Assembly (NCBI RefSeq): GCF_900446255.1
Contig: NZ_UIGI01000001.1
Span: 4,056,763-4,120,762 of the forward strand
From: Buttiauxella agrestis
Lineage (GTDB): Bacteria; Pseudomonadota; Gammaproteobacteria; Enterobacterales; Enterobacteriaceae
Direction of reading: 5' to 3'
DNA length: 64,000 nucleotides
In this document: positions 41,417 through 54,121 of the stretch, piece after piece
How the letters are laid out: every line of letters starts with the position of its first letter
Position numbering within the stretch: the first letter of the stretch is position 1
Program-made: the position numbers and the translations under genes
Notes under the pieces: generated by a model
Told to the model about the DNA's origin: nothing
Seen by the model: only the letters and a program-made list of their open reading frames with translations
Database searches by the model: none

Positions 41417-42884
41417 GTTGGTCTCCCTCCTTAGTGTGGGACTGCAATTTGCATTCAGCCAGGTTTCTGGCAACTTTCCCGACATTTCCTGCACCTTGCA
41501 CCAGGATCAAATCATTTCCCGACAAGATCGGAGACAACATATCAGCGATCTGGTTCGCATCCGGCACCAGAATAGGATCAACTTTTCCGCGACCACGGAT
41601 AGTACGGCACAATGAACGGCTGTCAGCGCCAGGAATAGCCGCTTCACCCGCAGCATAAACATCCAGCATCAACAATGAATCCACTTGTGACAACACGTTA
41701 GCAAAGTCGTCGTACAGATCACGAGTACGCGTGAAACGGTGCGGCTGGAAGATCATCACCAAATTTTTATCCGGCCAACCTGCACGAGCGGCTTTAATCG
41801 TGGCATCCACTTCTGTCGGATGGTGACCGTAGTCATCCACCAGCATGGCGCTGCCTTCTTTACCATTTACTGGCGCTAACGGATATTCACCGAGGAAATC
41901 AAAGCGACGCCCGGTTCCCTGGAAGCTCTCCAGCGCACGCAGAATGTCCTCGTCATCAATGCCTTCTTCTGTCGCAACAGAGACCGCTGCCGCCGCGTTT
42001 AACGCGTTGTGGCGACCCGGCGCATTCAGCGTCACATGCAGAGCAGGTTTATCCTGACGCACAATCGTGAAATACCCTTGCGGCCCTTTCTGTTGGTAGT
42101 TTTCAATGCGCACATCCGCATCTTCGCTAAAACCGTAAGTGGTGATCTTGCGGCCGACACGAGGCAGCAATTCACGAATAACTGGATCGTCTACGCACAT
42201 CACAGCCAGACCATAAAAAGGCAGGTTGTGCAGGAAGTTAATAAACGTCTGCTTTAAATTCTCGAAGTCGCCCTGGTAGGTATCCATGTGGTCAGCTTCG
42301 ATATTCGTTACCACAGAAACCATCGGTTGCAGATGAAGGAATGACGCATCACTTTCATCTGCTTCAGCAATCAGGTAACGGCTGTGACCCAGGCGAGCAT
42401 GGGTTCCAGCGGCTTTAACCAGGCCACCGTTCACAAAAGTAGGATCAAGCCCTGCTTCTGCATAAATACTGGAAACCATCGCCGTGGTGGTTGTTTTGCC
42501 GTGCGTACCAGCAATAGCGATGCCGTGACGAAAACGCATCAACTCGGCCAGCATTTCAGCACGACGAATAACCGGGATACGCGCTTCATGAGCAGCAACA
42601 ATTTCCGGGTTATCCATTGAGATTGCGGTGGATACCACCACAACACTCGCATCCAACACATTTTCAGGGCGATGGTTGAAATAAATCGTGGCGCCCAGCG
42701 CCGACAACTGCTGAGTGACCGGGTTCGGTGCCAAATCAGACCCACTGATTTGATAACCTTCGTTAGCTAAAACTTCAGCAATACCGCCCATACCGGCGCC
42801 GCCGATGCCAACAAAGTGAATGTGCCGGACGCGACGCATCTCGGGCACGATAGAACGCAGTTTCGCCAGTTGTTGTGTATTCAT
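41409..42884 (-). CDS. murC: UDP-N-acetylmuramate--L-alanine ligase
   Basis: The 491-aa first amino-acid ligase of the peptidoglycan pathway, adding L-Ala to UDP-MurNAc. It has an N-terminal UDP-binding [14 protein letters not shown], the ATP motif [12 protein letters not shown] and the Mur ligase C-terminal domain with [10 protein letters not shown]. The length equals E. coli MurC. Order and near-contact with murG and ddlB follow the dcw operon. Confidence 0.97.
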   Translation of the reverse strand: MNTQQLAKLRSIVPEMRRVRHIHFVGIGGAGMGGIAEVLANEGYQISGSDLAPNPVTQQLSALGATIYFNHRPENVLDASVVVVSTAISMDNPEIVAAHEARIPVIRRAEMLAELMRFRHGIAIAGTHGKTTTTAMVSSIYAEAGLDPTFVNGGLVKAAGTHARLGHSRYLIAEADESDASFLHLQPMVSVVTNIEADHMDTYQGDFENLKQTFINFLHNLPFYGLAVMCVDDPVIRELLPRVGRKITTYGFSEDADVRIENYQQKGPQGYFTIVRQDKPALHVTLNAPGRHNALNAAAAVSVATEEGIDDEDILRALESFQGTGRRFDFLGEYPLAPVNGKEGSAMLVDDYGHHPTEVDATIKAARAGWPDKNLVMIFQPHRFTRTRDLYDDFANVLSQVDSLLMLDVYAAGEAAIPGADSRSLCRTIRGRGKVDPILVPDANQIADMLSPILSGNDLILVQGAGNVGKVARNLAECKLQSHTKEGDQHG

Positions 42885-42950
42885 TCTCTAACCTGCAGCG
42901 TCAAACGCCATGACTTCAAATATTCATGGGCAACAGTCCGCCCACAATGA

Positions 42951-44018
42951 TTACGCCAGTGCTGCGGCGCTCACTTCTTTTGCTACCCGCTCTGTGGCAT
43001 CAGGAATGGATGCAGCACGCGCACGCTCGGCCATTGCCAGTAACGTCGCTCTGTCCCACCCGGCGAGAGTTTGGGTAACGGCATCCACGGTAAACTGCGG
43101 TTGCTCCAGTATTTTTGCCGCTCCAGCCTTTTCCAACGGCAGCGCATTCCAGTATTGCTGCCGATCTTTGTGCTGGAAGGGAACAAACAATGCAGGTAAA
43201 CCTGCGGCCGCGACTTCGCTGACGGTTAATGCACCGGAGCGACACACCACGACATCAGCCCACGCATATGCGCCAGCCATATCATCAATAAATTCGGTCA
43301 CTTTATGCTGAGGCTGCCCGGCTTCGGCATAGCCTTGCTTAACAAACTCTTCGCCACCTTTACCTGACTGGTGCCAGATAGTAATGGCATCGCCCAAACG
43401 ACCCGCCACTTGCGGCATTGTCTGGTTCAGTACTCGAGCGCCCTGCGAGCCACCTACCACCAAAACTCGCACAGGGCCTTCACGACCAGCAAAACGTTCT
43501 TGTGGTAATGGCAGCGCTAATACATCGGTACGCACCGGATTACCCACTACGTCCGCATTCGGAAATGCGCCGGGGAACGCCTGCATGACCTTTTTGGCAA
43601 TTTTTGACAACCATTTATTGGTTAAACCAGCAATGCCATTTTGCTCATGCAATACCACCGGAATACCGAGTGACCATGCCGCAAGGCCGCCAGGGCCTGA
43701 AACATAACCGCCCATTCCGAGTACTACATCCGGGCGATAGGCTTTCATGATGGCCCGCGCCTGACGCCAGGCGTTGAAAATACGCACCGGAGCCAGCAAC
43801 ATGGCCTTCAGGCCTTTACCACGCAAACCTGAAATACGAATAAAGTCGATCTCGATTCCATGCTTCGGAACTAAATCTGCTTCCATACGATCGGCGGTTC
43901 CGAGCCAGCGCACTTGCCAGCCCTGAGCCATTAAGTGATGCGCGACAGCAAGACCCGGGAACACATGCCCGCCAGTCCCGCCCGCCATCACCATTAACCG
44001 CCGGGTTTGATTACTCAT
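42951..44018 (-). CDS. murG: MurG glycosyltransferase (lipid II synthesis)
   Basis: A 355-aa peripheral inner-membrane GT28 enzyme that adds GlcNAc to lipid I to make lipid II. The N-terminal [14 protein letters not shown] loop binds the acceptor phosphate, and the C-terminal [20 protein letters not shown] binds UDP-GlcNAc. It overlaps ftsW by 4 bp and matches E. coli MurG in length. Confidence 0.97.
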   Translation of the reverse strand: MSNQTRRLMVMAGGTGGHVFPGLAVAHHLMAQGWQVRWLGTADRMEADLVPKHGIEIDFIRISGLRGKGLKAMLLAPVRIFNAWRQARAIMKAYRPDVVLGMGGYVSGPGGLAAWSLGIPVVLHEQNGIAGLTNKWLSKIAKKVMQAFPGAFPNADVVGNPVRTDVLALPLPQERFAGREGPVRVLVVGGSQGARVLNQTMPQVAGRLGDAITIWHQSGKGGEEFVKQGYAEAGQPQHKVTEFIDDMAGAYAWADVVVCRSGALTVSEVAAAGLPALFVPFQHKDRQQYWNALPLEKAGAAKILEQPQFTVDAVTQTLAGWDRATLLAMAERARAASIPDATERVAKEVSAAALA

Positions 44019-45259
44019 CGCACACCCTTCGTAAACGCCTGAGCTTTAGCCAGACGTGTTTCATAATCAATTCGCAGCAACATCATGATTGCTGTAGACA
44101 TTATTAACAGGCTCGAACCACCGTAACTGATAAGCGGCAAAGTCAGGCCTTTGGTTGGCAACATACCTGCTGCTGCACCAACGTTTACCAGCGCCTGGAA
44201 ACTAAACCAAACCCCGATTGAGCAGCCCAAAAAGCCCGCAAAACGCTGGTCCATTTCTAACGCGCGTTTACCAATGGACATCGCACGAAAAGCGACGAAG
44301 AATACCATCAATAAAGCCAGCACCACACCGATATATCCGAGCTCTTCTCCGATAATGGAGAAGATGAAGTCGGTATGTGCTTCCGGCAAATATTCGAGTT
44401 TTTGAACCGAATTACCTAACCCCTGCCCCCACAATTCCCCGCGACCGAATGCCATCAGAGATTGCGTCAACTGGTAGCCACTACCAAACGGGTCATCCCA
44501 AGGATTCCAGAAGGACGTTACGCGGCGGATACGATACGGTTCGGCGAGGATCAGCAGCACGACGGCAGAAATCCCCATGCCGATGATGGCCAGGAACTGC
44601 CAAAGTTTTGCCCCTGCCAGGAACAGCATTGCCAGTGTCGTCACAAACAACACAACAACCGTACCTAAGTCAGGCTGCGCCAGAAGCAGTACCGCTAATA
44701 CCAGGATCACGCCCATCGGTTTGAGGAAGCCGCGTAGGTTATTACGCACTTCATCTACCTTACGAACCAGGTAGTTGGCGAGATAACAGAACAGCGACAA
44801 CTTCGTGAATTCGGCAGGCTGAATACGTAATGGGCCGAATGCAATCCAACGCGACGCACCGTTAACCGAGCTACCGACAACCAATACAATCAATAACATC
44901 GCAATGGATAACAGCAGCATTGCAGTACTGTGGCGCTGCCAGAAATCCATCGGCAAACGCAGTGTGACCATCGCTAATGCAAACGCCAGGATGATGTACA
45001 AACCGTCACGTTTGGCAAACAGGAAGGGATCATTCGCCAGACGCTGACCTACAGGCATGGAGGCGGAAGTCACCATAATGAAACCGACTGCCGCCAGTCC
45101 GAAAGTCAGCCATAACATCGTGCGGTCATACATTACGATGTTATTTGAGTCGGCTTCTTTGGTGCCCATCACCCAGCCTTTAACTGCCGACGCCAGCCAG
45201 CTCAGGATGGCAAATCCTGGCACTCGGGGCATTCGCAGGCGAGGGAGAGATAAGCGCAT
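44015..45259 (-). CDS. ftsW: FtsW, SEDS septal peptidoglycan polymerase
   Basis: A 414-aa SEDS-family protein with about ten membrane segments that polymerises lipid II at the septum together with FtsI. The conserved tail ([25 protein letters not shown] region) and the loop containing [18 protein letters not shown] are family hallmarks. It overlaps murD by one base and murG by four. Confidence 0.96.
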   Translation of the reverse strand: MRLSLPRLRMPRVPGFAILSWLASAVKGWVMGTKEADSNNIVMYDRTMLWLTFGLAAVGFIMVTSASMPVGQRLANDPFLFAKRDGLYIILAFALAMVTLRLPMDFWQRHSTAMLLLSIAMLLIVLVVGSSVNGASRWIAFGPLRIQPAEFTKLSLFCYLANYLVRKVDEVRNNLRGFLKPMGVILVLAVLLLAQPDLGTVVVLFVTTLAMLFLAGAKLWQFLAIIGMGISAVVLLILAEPYRIRRVTSFWNPWDDPFGSGYQLTQSLMAFGRGELWGQGLGNSVQKLEYLPEAHTDFIFSIIGEELGYIGVVLALLMVFFVAFRAMSIGKRALEMDQRFAGFLGCSIGVWFSFQALVNVGAAAGMLPTKGLTLPLISYGGSSLLIMSTAIMMLLRIDYETRLAKAQAFTKGVR

Positions 45260-46575
45260 CAGCCAAGCTCCTTCGCAAGTTGAGTAAACTGGTCGCCACG
45301 CTGTTCAAAGTTTTTGAACTGATCGAGGCTGGCGCATGCTGGTGATAACAGAACCATGTCACCCGGTTGAACACGGGCGGCAATCAATTTCATCGCCTCA
45401 GCCATAGTTTCAGTTTGCTCGGCAACATCAGGGCGCAGTGCCGCAAGCTCAGTTCCGTCGCGGCCAAAACAATACAGTCGAATTGCAGAGCCTTGCAGAT
45501 ACTGGCTGAGGGACGAGAAATCAGCCGATTTACCATCGCCACCTAACAACAGATGCAATGTACCTTCAACTTTCAAGCCGTTCAGCGCCGCCTCTGTGCT
45601 ACCGACGTTGGTTGCTTTCGAGTCGTTAATCCAACGCACGCCGTTACGTTCCAATGCAAGCTGGAAGCGGTGCGCAAGGCCTGTAAAGGTGGTCAATGCT
45701 TTCAGACTGCTGGAGCGCGGGAGTTTCACCGCATCAGCCAGTGCCAGCGCTGCAAGTGCGTTGGTGTAGTTGTGGCGGCCCACGATTTTCATTTCTTTGG
45801 TGTTCAGCACTTTCTCACCCTTCACACGCAGCCAGGTATCGCCTTGCTGATGATTCAGGTGGTAATCGCCGACATCCACACCAAAGCTAATGCAGCGTAC
45901 ATCTGCACCACGTACAGGCATCGTCAGTGCATCATCGGCATTCACAACACAAACAGCGGCGTTTTCGTAAACGCGCAATTTAGCGGCACGATACTGTTGC
46001 AGCCCGAAGGGATATCTATCCATATGATCTTCGGTGACGTTAAGAATGGTCGCCGCCGCCGCTTTCAGGCTTGAGGTGGTTTCTAACTGGAAGCTGGATA
46101 ACTCAAGCACATAAAGCTCGCGAGCAGGATCAAGCAGCATCAACGCAGGCAGGCCGATGTTTCCACCCACGCCCACATTCACGCCAGCCGCTTTCGCCAT
46201 TTCACCGACTAAAGTCGTGACGGTACTTTTACCGTTGGAACCGGTAATGGCTACAATCGGTGCTTGCGCCTCGCGACAAAACAGTTCGATATCACCCACA
46301 ATTTCTACGCCAGCGTCTGCCGCACGGCTAAGGGCTGGATGGGCGATAGCAATACCAGGGCTGGCAACAATCAAGTCAGCCGCTAACAACCAGTCTTCAT
46401 TGAGTGAGCCAGTGTGTCGCTCCACCGCTTCTGGCAATTTATCCAGACCCGGTGGCGAGATGCGGGTGTCCATCACACGCGGTGTCACACCACGAGCGAG
46501 GAAATAGTCAACACAGGACAGGCCGGTGAGGCCCAATCCAATAATGACGACTTTTTTACCCTGGTAATCAGTCAT
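45259..46575 (-). CDS. murD: UDP-N-acetylmuramoylalanine--D-glutamate ligase
   Basis: The 438-aa cytoplasmic ligase that adds D-Glu to UDP-MurNAc-L-Ala. It has the N-terminal Rossmann motif [17 protein letters not shown], the ATP-binding [11 protein letters not shown] and the catalytic [16 protein letters not shown]. The start at 46575 gives the E. coli length; the open frame reaches 30 codons further but runs into mraY coding sequence. It lies 2 bp after mraY. Confidence 0.97.
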   Translation of the reverse strand: MTDYQGKKVVIIGLGLTGLSCVDYFLARGVTPRVMDTRISPPGLDKLPEAVERHTGSLNEDWLLAADLIVASPGIAIAHPALSRAADAGVEIVGDIELFCREAQAPIVAITGSNGKSTVTTLVGEMAKAAGVNVGVGGNIGLPALMLLDPARELYVLELSSFQLETTSSLKAAAATILNVTEDHMDRYPFGLQQYRAAKLRVYENAAVCVVNADDALTMPVRGADVRCISFGVDVGDYHLNHQQGDTWLRVKGEKVLNTKEMKIVGRHNYTNALAALALADAVKLPRSSSLKALTTFTGLAHRFQLALERNGVRWINDSKATNVGSTEAALNGLKVEGTLHLLLGGDGKSADFSSLSQYLQGSAIRLYCFGRDGTELAALRPDVAEQTETMAEAMKLIAARVQPGDMVLLSPACASLDQFKNFEQRGDQFTQLAKELG

Positions 46576-46577
46576 AG

Positions 46578-47660
46578 TTAACGCACCTTCAGGGTAGCCA
46601 GGCCGATCAGAACAAGCATCAGCGAAATAATCCAGAAGCGCACAATGACTCGCGGCTCCGGCCAACCTTTCAATTCATAATGGTGATGAATCGGGGCCAT
46701 ACGGAAAATGCGCTGTCCGCGCAATTTGAAGGAACCGACCTGCAAAATCACCGACAGCGTTTCAACCACAAACACGCCGCCCATGATCACTAACAGGAAT
46801 TCCTGACGCAGCAGTACAGCGATGGTTCCGAGCGCGCCGCCCAGAGCCAGAGAGCCAACATCACCCATGAAGACTTGTGCCGGATAGGTGTTGAACCATA
46901 AGAAACCCAGCCCTGCTCCAACAATCGCCGTACAGACGATAACCAGCTCCCCAGCATGTCGCAGATAAGGAATATGCAAATATCCGGCGAACTTAATGTT
47001 ACCCGTAGCCCAGGCGACCAGCGCAAAGCCCGCAGCCACCAACACAGTTGGCATAATCGCCAGGCCATCAAGGCCATCGGTCAGGTTAACCGCATTCCCG
47101 GTGCCAACGATGACAAAGTACGCCAGCAGCACATAGAACAGGCCAAGCTGCGGCATCACGTCTTTAAAGAACGGCACAACCAGCTCGGTGGCTGGCGTTC
47201 CTTTTCCTGCGCTGTACATCGTGAAGGCGACAGCCAACGCGATAACGGACATCCAGAAATACTTCCAGCGAGCAATCAAACCTTTGGTGTCTTTACGTAC
47301 GACTTTGCGATAGTCATCAACAAAGCCAATCGCACCGTAACCGACTAAGACAAACAACACGCACCAGACGTATGGGTTCGAAGGGTAAGCCCACATCAAT
47401 ACGGAGATAACAATCGAGGTCAGGATCATGATCCCGCCCATGGTTGGCGTTCCGCGTTTGCTGAAATGGGATTCAGGACCGTCGTTACGCACAACCTGGC
47501 CGAAAGAAAGTTGCTGCAAACGAGCAATCATGCGCGGCCCCATCCATAACGAGATGAACAGAGCAGTCAGCAGGCTGACAATGGCGCGAAACGTCAGATA
47601 CGAAAAGACGTTAAAGCCGGAATAATATTTGACCAAATGTTCGGCCAGCCAAACTAGCAT
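46578..47660 (-). CDS. mraY: Phospho-MurNAc-pentapeptide transferase MraY
   Basis: A 360-aa integral membrane enzyme with about ten transmembrane segments that makes lipid I from UDP-MurNAc-pentapeptide and undecaprenyl phosphate. Conserved catalytic segments are [21 protein letters not shown] and [11 protein letters not shown], plus the [12 protein letters not shown] loop. It has the same length as E. coli MraY and overlaps murF by 7 bp. Confidence 0.97.
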   Translation of the reverse strand: MLVWLAEHLVKYYSGFNVFSYLTFRAIVSLLTALFISLWMGPRMIARLQQLSFGQVVRNDGPESHFSKRGTPTMGGIMILTSIVISVLMWAYPSNPYVWCVLFVLVGYGAIGFVDDYRKVVRKDTKGLIARWKYFWMSVIALAVAFTMYSAGKGTPATELVVPFFKDVMPQLGLFYVLLAYFVIVGTGNAVNLTDGLDGLAIMPTVLVAAGFALVAWATGNIKFAGYLHIPYLRHAGELVIVCTAIVGAGLGFLWFNTYPAQVFMGDVGSLALGGALGTIAVLLRQEFLLVIMGGVFVVETLSVILQVGSFKLRGQRIFRMAPIHHHYELKGWPEPRVIVRFWIISLMLVLIGLATLKVR

Positions 47661-49012
47661 GTTCCATTCTCCTGTAATGCGCGTACTACCTGCTCCATAG
47701 CGGCACTACGTGAACCTTTCACTAAAATAGTTATCATTGAATGCTCGGCGATGAGCGCCTTCAGGCGCACGATTAAAGAAGGCTTATCGGTAAAATGTTC
47801 GCCAACTTCAGAGGCTTGACTGATAATTTCACTCAGTGTGCCCACGCTTAATACGCAATCAATGCCTGATGCTTTTGCTGCCTCACCGACCTGGCGATGG
47901 CACTCAACAGATTCTTCACCTAATTCAGCCATGTCGCCGACAACCATCACGCGAAAACCGGGCATTTCAGACAGCACCTGTGCGGCGGCAGTCATCGATC
48001 CCACATTGGCGTTGTAACTGTCATCAAGCAGAAGTTGGTTTTCAGAAAGTTGTATCGGGAACAGACGACCAGGAACGGCTTTAAGATCGGCAAGGCCAAT
48101 TTTGACCGCTTCCAGCGTTGCGCCTACAGCCATCGCAAGCGACGTCGCCGCCAGTGCGTTGGCGATGTTATGACGACCCGGAAGCGGTAAAGTCACGTCT
48201 ACATTGCCGACCGGTGTTTTGATGGTGAACTCAGTGCCATGCACAGTGATATGCACGTTAGTCGCAGTAAAATCACTGCCCGTGGCATTGGGCGAGAAGC
48301 GCCAGGTTTTGCGTTCGCCAATCACTTCTTGCCAGTTCAGCCAGTCGTTATTGTCTGCATTGAGAATCGCGATACCGTTATCCGGCAGCCCTGCGAAAAT
48401 CTCACCCTTTGCTTTCGCAACACCGGCAAGTGAACCAAATCCTTCCAGATGTGCCGCAGCGAGGTTATTGACCAAAGCTGCTTCCGGGCGGGTAAGATTC
48501 ACCGTCCAGGCAATTTCGCCCTGGTGGTTAGCACCCAGCTCAATAACCGCAAATTCATATTCTGGCGTCAGACGTAACAACGTCATTGGCACGCCGATAT
48601 CATTATTGAGGTTGCCTGCGGTGTACAGCGTGTTGCCACACTGGCGCAAAATTGCGGCGGTCATCTCTTTAACGGAGGTTTTGCCGGAAGAGCCGGTCAG
48701 CGCAACAATACGCGTTGGCACTTGCTGGCGAACCCATGCGGCCAGTTCGCCGAACGCCTGGTGCGTATCAGCAACCACAAGCTGTGGAACATTCACATCC
48801 AGCTTGCGGCTAACCAACAACGCCCCTGCCCCGCCGTTCACTGCATCTTGCGCAAAATCGTGAGCATCAAAACGTTCACCTTTCAGTGCAACAAACAGAC
48901 ACCCTGGCGTGAGTTTGCGCGTGTCCGTGGTGACATCAATAATGTCAGCATCTGCACCATGCAACTCTCCATTCAGGACAGTGGCAAGTTGGCTCAAGGA
49001 AACGCGAATCAT
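47654..49012 (-). CDS. murF: UDP-MurNAc-tripeptide--D-Ala-D-Ala ligase
   Basis: A 452-aa ligase that finishes the UDP-MurNAc-pentapeptide. The ATP motif [11 protein letters not shown] is at about 107-117, with the central-domain [16 protein letters not shown] and C-terminal [12 protein letters not shown]. The length equals E. coli MurF. It overlaps murE by 4 bp. Confidence 0.97.
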   Translation of the reverse strand: MIRVSLSQLATVLNGELHGADADIIDVTTDTRKLTPGCLFVALKGERFDAHDFAQDAVNGGAGALLVSRKLDVNVPQLVVADTHQAFGELAAWVRQQVPTRIVALTGSSGKTSVKEMTAAILRQCGNTLYTAGNLNNDIGVPMTLLRLTPEYEFAVIELGANHQGEIAWTVNLTRPEAALVNNLAAAHLEGFGSLAGVAKAKGEIFAGLPDNGIAILNADNNDWLNWQEVIGERKTWRFSPNATGSDFTATNVHITVHGTEFTIKTPVGNVDVTLPLPGRHNIANALAATSLAMAVGATLEAVKIGLADLKAVPGRLFPIQLSENQLLLDDSYNANVGSMTAAAQVLSEMPGFRVMVVGDMAELGEESVECHRQVGEAAKASGIDCVLSVGTLSEIISQASEVGEHFTDKPSLIVRLKALIAEHSMITILVKGSRSAAMEQVVRALQENGTC

Positions 49013-50496
49013 GCCAAAACCCCCAACAAGCGAGCGGCGGTAATGCGGTCGGAGTAATCCAGGCGCTGCGTTCCCACAATCTGATAATCCTCGTGACCTT
49101 TGCCTGCCACCAGAACCACATCATTCTCTTTCGCCTGCATAATGGCGTTTGTTACTGCTTCGGCGCGCCCGGAAACCACATGAGCACGACCCGCATCCAG
49201 CATGCCAACCAGGATATCGGCAACAATGGCTTTCGGCTCTTCGGTACGCGGGTTGTCATCGGTAACGACCACTACATCCGCATATTGCTCGGCTATGCCA
49301 CCCATAATTGGGCGCTTGCCTTTATCGCGGTCGCCGCCGCAGCCGAACACACACCACAGCTTGCCGCTGCAATGTAAACGAGCGGCTTGCAGTGCTTTCT
49401 CAAGGGCATCCGGCGTGTGGGCATAATCCACCACTACTGTCGGTTTACCCGGAGCACTGAATACTTCCATGCGGCCGCAAACAGGTTGCAGGCTTGGTGC
49501 CGTTTTCAGCAATTCGTTGATTGGGTAATCAAGAACCAGCAAAGTCGCGAGCGCCAACAACAGGTTGCTGACGTTAAAAGCCCCCATCAGGCGGCTTTCG
49601 ATTTCCCCGTCACCCCAGGAGGAGCTGAACTGAACGGTCGCCCCGCCATCGTGATAATGCACATTGGTTGCTTTCAACCAGCGGCCACGACAGCCAGGCT
49701 GTAAATTATTTTCCATCGTAACAGCAACGGCATCTGGCAAACGCGCCAGCCATTTGCGTCCGACTTCATCATCAGCATTAATAACGGCATGGCCGTAATC
49801 GTGCTCTGAAAACAGCAGCCATTTAGCCGCTTCATATCCCGCCATATCGCCATGGTAATCAAGGTGATCGCGGCTCAGGTTAGTGAACACGCTAGCGGCA
49901 AATTTCAGGGCAGCAACCCGGTGCTGAACCAGGCCATGGGAAGAAACTTCCATTGCGGCAAAACTCGCCCCCTGTTCAGCCAGGTTAGCAAGCACTTGCT
50001 GTACATCAACGGCAGAGCCAGTGGTATTTTCGGTTGGTTTGACTTGACCCAGCAGGCCATTGCCCACAGTACCCATCACCGCACTGGTTTCGCCTAATAA
50101 CTGGCTCCACTGCGCCAACAATTGAGCCGTAGTGGTTTTGCCGTTAGTGCCAGTTACGCCAACCAGGCGCAATGCACTCGAGGGCTGGTGGTAAAAACGC
50201 CCAGCCAGGGCAGAAAGACGTTGATGCAGTTGGCTCAGATAAATCACGGGCACACCGTGCATTTCACGGATTTCGCCGTCGGTTGCTTCGCCTTCAGCTT
50301 CAGCAACAACAGCGGCCACACCTTGCGCTATTGCCTGCGGGATATATCGACGCCCGTCCGCCTGATGACCGACTACAGCCACAAAAAGGTCGCCCGAAGC
50401 CGCCACGCGGCTATCGAGTGTCATTTCTCGCAGTACTCTCGAAGGGAACTCTGGCACCCACGGAGCGAGAAGGTCGCGCAAATTACGATCTGCCAC
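49009..50496 (-). CDS. murE: UDP-MurNAc-L-Ala-D-Glu--meso-diaminopimelate ligase
   Basis: A 495-aa ligase that adds the third residue of the stem peptide. The ATP motif [11 protein letters not shown] is present, and the signature DNPRTEEP shows selectivity for meso-diaminopimelate rather than lysine. The start is taken as GTG at 50496 (then [12 protein letters not shown]), since GAGGGA lies about 5 nt upstream and the length equals E. coli MurE. An ATG 4 codons earlier lacks a ribosome site. It overlaps the end of ftsI by 14 bp. Confidence 0.95.
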   Translation of the reverse strand: MADRNLRDLLAPWVPEFPSRVLREMTLDSRVAASGDLFVAVVGHQADGRRYIPQAIAQGVAAVVAEAEGEATDGEIREMHGVPVIYLSQLHQRLSALAGRFYHQPSSALRLVGVTGTNGKTTTAQLLAQWSQLLGETSAVMGTVGNGLLGQVKPTENTTGSAVDVQQVLANLAEQGASFAAMEVSSHGLVQHRVAALKFAASVFTNLSRDHLDYHGDMAGYEAAKWLLFSEHDYGHAVINADDEVGRKWLARLPDAVAVTMENNLQPGCRGRWLKATNVHYHDGGATVQFSSSWGDGEIESRLMGAFNVSNLLLALATLLVLDYPINELLKTAPSLQPVCGRMEVFSAPGKPTVVVDYAHTPDALEKALQAARLHCSGKLWCVFGCGGDRDKGKRPIMGGIAEQYADVVVVTDDNPRTEEPKAIVADILVGMLDAGRAHVVSGRAEAVTNAIMQAKENDVVLVAGKGHEDYQIVGTQRLDYSDRITAARLLGVLA

Positions 50497-52249
50497 CTGA
50501 TCCCTCATTTTGATTAATTACAAATTCACTTTTTTCACCTGTCGCCAGAGCATCCGGTTCGATATTCATGGTGCGCAGAACGCCGCCCATGATGGCACCG
50601 AACACAGGTGCAGAGACGGCACCACCGTAGTATTTCCCTGCTTGTGGGTCGTTGATCACCACAACCAATGCAAATCGAGGGTTACTCGCTGGCGCAACGC
50701 CTGCGGTGTAAGCAATGTATTTGTTAACGTATTTTCCATCCGGCCCGACTTTTTTCGCCGTACCGGTTTTAATGGCGATGCGGTATCCCTTGATGGCTGC
50801 TTTCACGCCACCACCACCGGGTAATGCCACACTTTCCATCATATGGACGACGGTACGAACCAGCGGTTCCGGGAAAATACGTTCACCAGGAACCGGCGGA
50901 TCAACCTTCGTAATCGACAGTGGGCGATACACGCCGTAGCTGCCAATCGTTGCGTAGACTCGCGCTAACTGTAACGGTGTTACCATTAGCCCGTAGCCGA
51001 AAGAGAAGGTGGCCCTCTCTATGTCAGACCACCGTTGTTTTTGCGGATATAAGCCACTGCGTTCTCCGACCAGCCCCAAGTTGGTCGCTTTTCCCAATCC
51101 AAAACGTGAGTAAGTATCTACTAACGCTGAGGAGGGCATCGCTAACGCCAGTTTTGAAACCCCGACGTTACTCGACTTCTGTAGCACCCCGGTAAGGGTC
51201 AATTCGCTGTAGCGCGCCACATCTTTGATCTCATGACCATTGATGCGGTACGGCACGGTATTCAGAACGGTATTTTCACGCACTACGCCACGTTGCAGCG
51301 CGGTCATGACAACCATCGGTTTAACTGTCGAACCCGGCTCGAAAACATCCGTGATGGTACGGTTACGCATCACATCTTTTGGCGTGCCGCTCAGATTATT
51401 AGGGTTGTAGGATGGGCTGTTTGCCATCGCCAGAACTTCACCGGTATTCACATCTACCAGCACCGCACTGCCCGACTCGGCTTTGTTAAAGGCCACGGCG
51501 TTGTTTAGCTCGCGGTAAACCAGCGCCTGTAAGCGTTCATCAATGCTTAGCGCAAGGTTGTGAGCGGCCTGACTATCGGTTGAGGAGATGTCTTCAATCA
51601 CGCGACCAAAGCGGTCTTTACGCACAATGCGCTCGCCCGGTTGCCCGGTTAGCCATTTATCAAAGCTCTTCTCAACGCCCTCAATCCCCTGACTATCGAC
51701 GTTGGTGAAGCCAATGAGGTGAGCAGTGACTTCGCCTGAAGGGTAATAGCGACGAGATTCCTCACGGAGATGAATCCCTGGAAGTTTGAGTTTTTTGATG
51801 TAGTCGCCAATGTCCGGGTTTACCTGGCGTGCCAGATAAATAAAGCGACCTTTCGGGTTGCTGTTAACGCGGGAGGCGAGCTGATCGAGAGGGATTTTCA
51901 GGGCATCTGCCAACGCTTTCCAGCGGTTATCCAGCGTAATGCCGCCTGCGTCGTGCAACTCTTTCGGGTCAGCCCAAATCGCCTTAACCGGCACACTGAC
52001 GGCCAATGGGCGGCCTGCACGGTCGCTAATCATGCCACGGGAAGTTGAGACTTCCTGCACACGCAAGGAACGCATATCGCCCTGGCGTACCAGCATGTCC
52101 GGCGCAATGATTTGCAGCCAGGCAACGCGCCCCAACAGGAAAACCAGCGCCAGCAAAATGCAACCGCAAAGCAACGCAAAACGCCAACTTACAAAGTTGG
52201 CCTGTTCTTCCTGGCGTTTCGGTTTAAGCGTTTTTGCCGCTGCTCTCAT
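50483..52249 (-). CDS. ftsI: Septal transpeptidase FtsI (PBP3)
   Basis: A 588-aa class B penicillin-binding protein that crosslinks septal peptidoglycan with FtsW. One membrane anchor lies at about 23-45, followed by a pedestal domain (about 60-230). The transpeptidase motifs are S307-T-V-K (in [10 protein letters not shown]), KSSNVG and IKTGTAKK. The length equals E. coli FtsI, including the C-terminal tail that is processed there. Confidence 0.98.
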   Translation of the reverse strand: MRAAAKTLKPKRQEEQANFVSWRFALLCGCILLALVFLLGRVAWLQIIAPDMLVRQGDMRSLRVQEVSTSRGMISDRAGRPLAVSVPVKAIWADPKELHDAGGITLDNRWKALADALKIPLDQLASRVNSNPKGRFIYLARQVNPDIGDYIKKLKLPGIHLREESRRYYPSGEVTAHLIGFTNVDSQGIEGVEKSFDKWLTGQPGERIVRKDRFGRVIEDISSTDSQAAHNLALSIDERLQALVYRELNNAVAFNKAESGSAVLVDVNTGEVLAMANSPSYNPNNLSGTPKDVMRNRTITDVFEPGSTVKPMVVMTALQRGVVRENTVLNTVPYRINGHEIKDVARYSELTLTGVLQKSSNVGVSKLALAMPSSALVDTYSRFGLGKATNLGLVGERSGLYPQKQRWSDIERATFSFGYGLMVTPLQLARVYATIGSYGVYRPLSITKVDPPVPGERIFPEPLVRTVVHMMESVALPGGGGVKAAIKGYRIAIKTGTAKKVGPDGKYVNKYIAYTAGVAPASNPRFALVVVINDPQAGKYYGGAVSAPVFGAIMGGVLRTMNIEPDALATGEKSEFVINQNEGSGGRS

Positions 52250-52264
52250 CTGCCACGCGATTCC

Positions 52265-52630
52265 TTATTGCTGAACTACAATGTTTTCCTGCGATGGGTC
52301 AACATGCTGCAATTGCAGCTTTTCCGTTGCGACCCGCTCCACCCGGCTATGATCGCCGAGTGCGTTTTCTTCCAGAATCAGGTTGCGCCATTCAATATCC
52401 AGCGCGTCACGCTCAACCACCATTTGCTCACGTTGCGCAGTAAGCAAGCGGGTATGGTGCGCGGTGGTGACGACAAAAATGGCGGTAACGATAATGGCGC
52501 TGAACAAAATCAGTGGCATTTTCCCATGACGCAATAAATCACCACCAATCACCGCAGGTAATGCATGGCGTTCGCCACTGCTCAATTGACCAGTAACTTT
52601 GCTTAGGGTTTCTGCCACTTTATTAATCAT
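52265..52630 (-). CDS. ftsL: Cell division protein FtsL
   Basis: A 121-aa bitopic membrane protein of the FtsQLB complex. It has a short cytoplasmic N-terminus, a membrane segment at about 36-57 ([19 protein letters not shown]) and a periplasmic leucine-zipper-like coiled coil. It overlaps rsmH by 4 bp. Confidence 0.95.
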   Translation of the reverse strand: MINKVAETLSKVTGQLSSGERHALPAVIGGDLLRHGKMPLILFSAIIVTAIFVVTTAHHTRLLTAQREQMVVERDALDIEWRNLILEENALGDHSRVERVATEKLQLQHVDPSQENIVVQQ

Positions 52631-53568
52631 GCGTTCGTCCTTTCAGCGATACGCAGTACCGAACTGCGCGCGCGCGGGTTTTCCGCCACTTCTTCATCAC
52701 CTGGCATCATTTTGCCAATCGATTTTAAATATCTGCCGCCAAGCTGATTCAACTGAGCTTCAGTCATTGGCAAACCGGCCGGAACCTGTGGTCCACGGGT
52801 GTTTTCACGCATAAAACGTTTAACAATTCGGTCTTCCAAAGAGTGGAAACTGATTATCGACAGGCGACCGCCTGGAGACAGAGTGGGAATCGAGCCTTTC
52901 AGCGCCTTCTCAATCTCATCAAGCTCGCTGTTGATCCAAATACGGATAGCCTGGAATGTGCGTGTGGCCGGGTGTTTGAACTTGTCTTTCACCGGCATTG
53001 CCGCTGCCACAACCGTCGCCAGTTCTTTGGTACGCGTCATGGGTTGTTCGCGGTTGCGCTCAATAATGGCGCGCGCAATACGCTTGCCGAATTTCTCTTC
53101 ACCATAGGTTTTGATAACCCAGGCGATGTCCGCTTCGTCAGCGCTGAGCAACCATTCTGCTGCAGATTGACCACGAGTCGGGTCCATACGCATGTCCAGC
53201 GGGCCGTCACGCATAAACGAGAAACCGCGTTCGGCATCGTCAAGTTGCGGAGAGGAAACGCCGAGATCCAGCAGAATGCCGTCAATTTTGCCCAGCAAAT
53301 CGCGTTCACTGGCGTACTCGGCTAATTCTGAGAAAGGCCCGTGAATGATAGAGAAGCGCGGGTCATCGATGGCTTGTGCCGCTGCAATAGCTTGCGGATC
53401 GCGGTCGATAGCCAGCAAGCGTCCTTCTGGTCCCAATTGGGAAAGAATCAAGCGAGAATGGCCGCCACGACCAAATGTGCCATCAATGTAGATGCCATCC
53501 TGACGAATGTTGAGACCATTCACGGCCTCATCAAGCAGCACCGAAGTATGTTTAAAATTTTCCATCAT
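52627..53568 (-). CDS. rsmH: 16S rRNA m4C1402 methyltransferase RsmH (MraW)
   Basis: A 313-aa SAM-dependent enzyme that methylates N4 of C1402 in 16S rRNA. The SAM-binding region [13 protein letters not shown] and [10 protein letters not shown], the catalytic [12 protein letters not shown] and the conserved [15 protein letters not shown] are present. The length equals E. coli RsmH. It lies 3 bp after mraZ. Confidence 0.97.
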   Translation of the reverse strand: MMENFKHTSVLLDEAVNGLNIRQDGIYIDGTFGRGGHSRLILSQLGPEGRLLAIDRDPQAIAAAQAIDDPRFSIIHGPFSELAEYASERDLLGKIDGILLDLGVSSPQLDDAERGFSFMRDGPLDMRMDPTRGQSAAEWLLSADEADIAWVIKTYGEEKFGKRIARAIIERNREQPMTRTKELATVVAAAMPVKDKFKHPATRTFQAIRIWINSELDEIEKALKGSIPTLSPGGRLSIISFHSLEDRIVKRFMRENTRGPQVPAGLPMTEAQLNQLGGRYLKSIGKMMPGDEEVAENPRARSSVLRIAERTNA

Positions 53569-53571
53569 TAT

Positions 53572-54030
53572 TTATAGTGACAAGTCCTGCAGCCTATCCG
53601 ACAACGTAGTCGTCGTGGCCTGCTCAGCGTCGATGTCTTCCTTGACCTGTTGATGCCAGGTCGTTTCATCCCACAGTTCAAACTTATTGAACTGCCCAAC
53701 CAGCATCACTTCTTTGGTTAGCCCGGCGTGTTGGCGTAAAACAGATGCCAACAACAATCGCCCGGCGCTATCCATCTGACATTCACTGGCATGCCCAAGT
53801 AACAGTCGCTGCACGCGACGCTCTACCGGGTTCATGCTCGACAGACGAGCTAGCTTTTGTTCAATAATTTCCCACTCGGGAAGGGTATAAAGCAGCAGGC
53901 ATGGGTGATGGATGTCGATGGTACAAACCATCTGACCTTCAGAGGTTTCGACAAGCTTTTCCCGGTAACGGGTAGGTACGGCAAGCCGCCCTTTGCTGTC
54001 GAGATTGACTAATGTTGCCCCACGGAACAT
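53572..54030 (-). CDS. mraZ: Transcriptional regulator MraZ
   Basis: A 152-aa protein with two SpoVT/AbrB-type domains, each with a DxxGR signature ([15 protein letters not shown] and [15 protein letters not shown]), forming a ring that binds DNA and represses the dcw operon. The start at 54030 ([13 protein letters not shown]) has GAGG upstream and gives the E. coli length. Three MraZ boxes lie directly upstream. Confidence 0.97.
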   Translation of the reverse strand: MFRGATLVNLDSKGRLAVPTRYREKLVETSEGQMVCTIDIHHPCLLLYTLPEWEIIEQKLARLSSMNPVERRVQRLLLGHASECQMDSAGRLLLASVLRQHAGLTKEVMLVGQFNKFELWDETTWHQQVKEDIDAEQATTTTLSDRLQDLSL

Positions 54031-54059
54031 GCCAGCCTCACCCTTAAATTCCCCTTTCC

Positions 54060-54084
54060 ACCACTTTGACCCACAAAATCCCAC
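54060..54084 (-). promoter_or_regulatory. Three MraZ boxes
   Basis: Read on the minus strand, GTGGG, GTGGG and GTGGT occur at 54080-54084, 54070-54074 and 54060-54064, spaced exactly 10 bp apart. This is the known arrangement of MraZ binding repeats, between the Pmra promoter and the mraZ start. Confidence 0.85.
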
Positions 54085-54091
54085 CTAAAGG

Positions 54092-54121
54092 AGTTTACGG
54101 AGCGGAGGAAAACCTTGTCAA
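54092..54121 (-). promoter_or_regulatory. Pmra promoter of the dcw cluster
   Basis: A perfect -35 TTGACA (54116-54121) and a -10 TAAACT (54092-54097) lie 18 bp apart on the minus strand, about 65 bp before mraZ. Transcription would begin next to the first MraZ box, which explains autorepression. Confidence 0.85.
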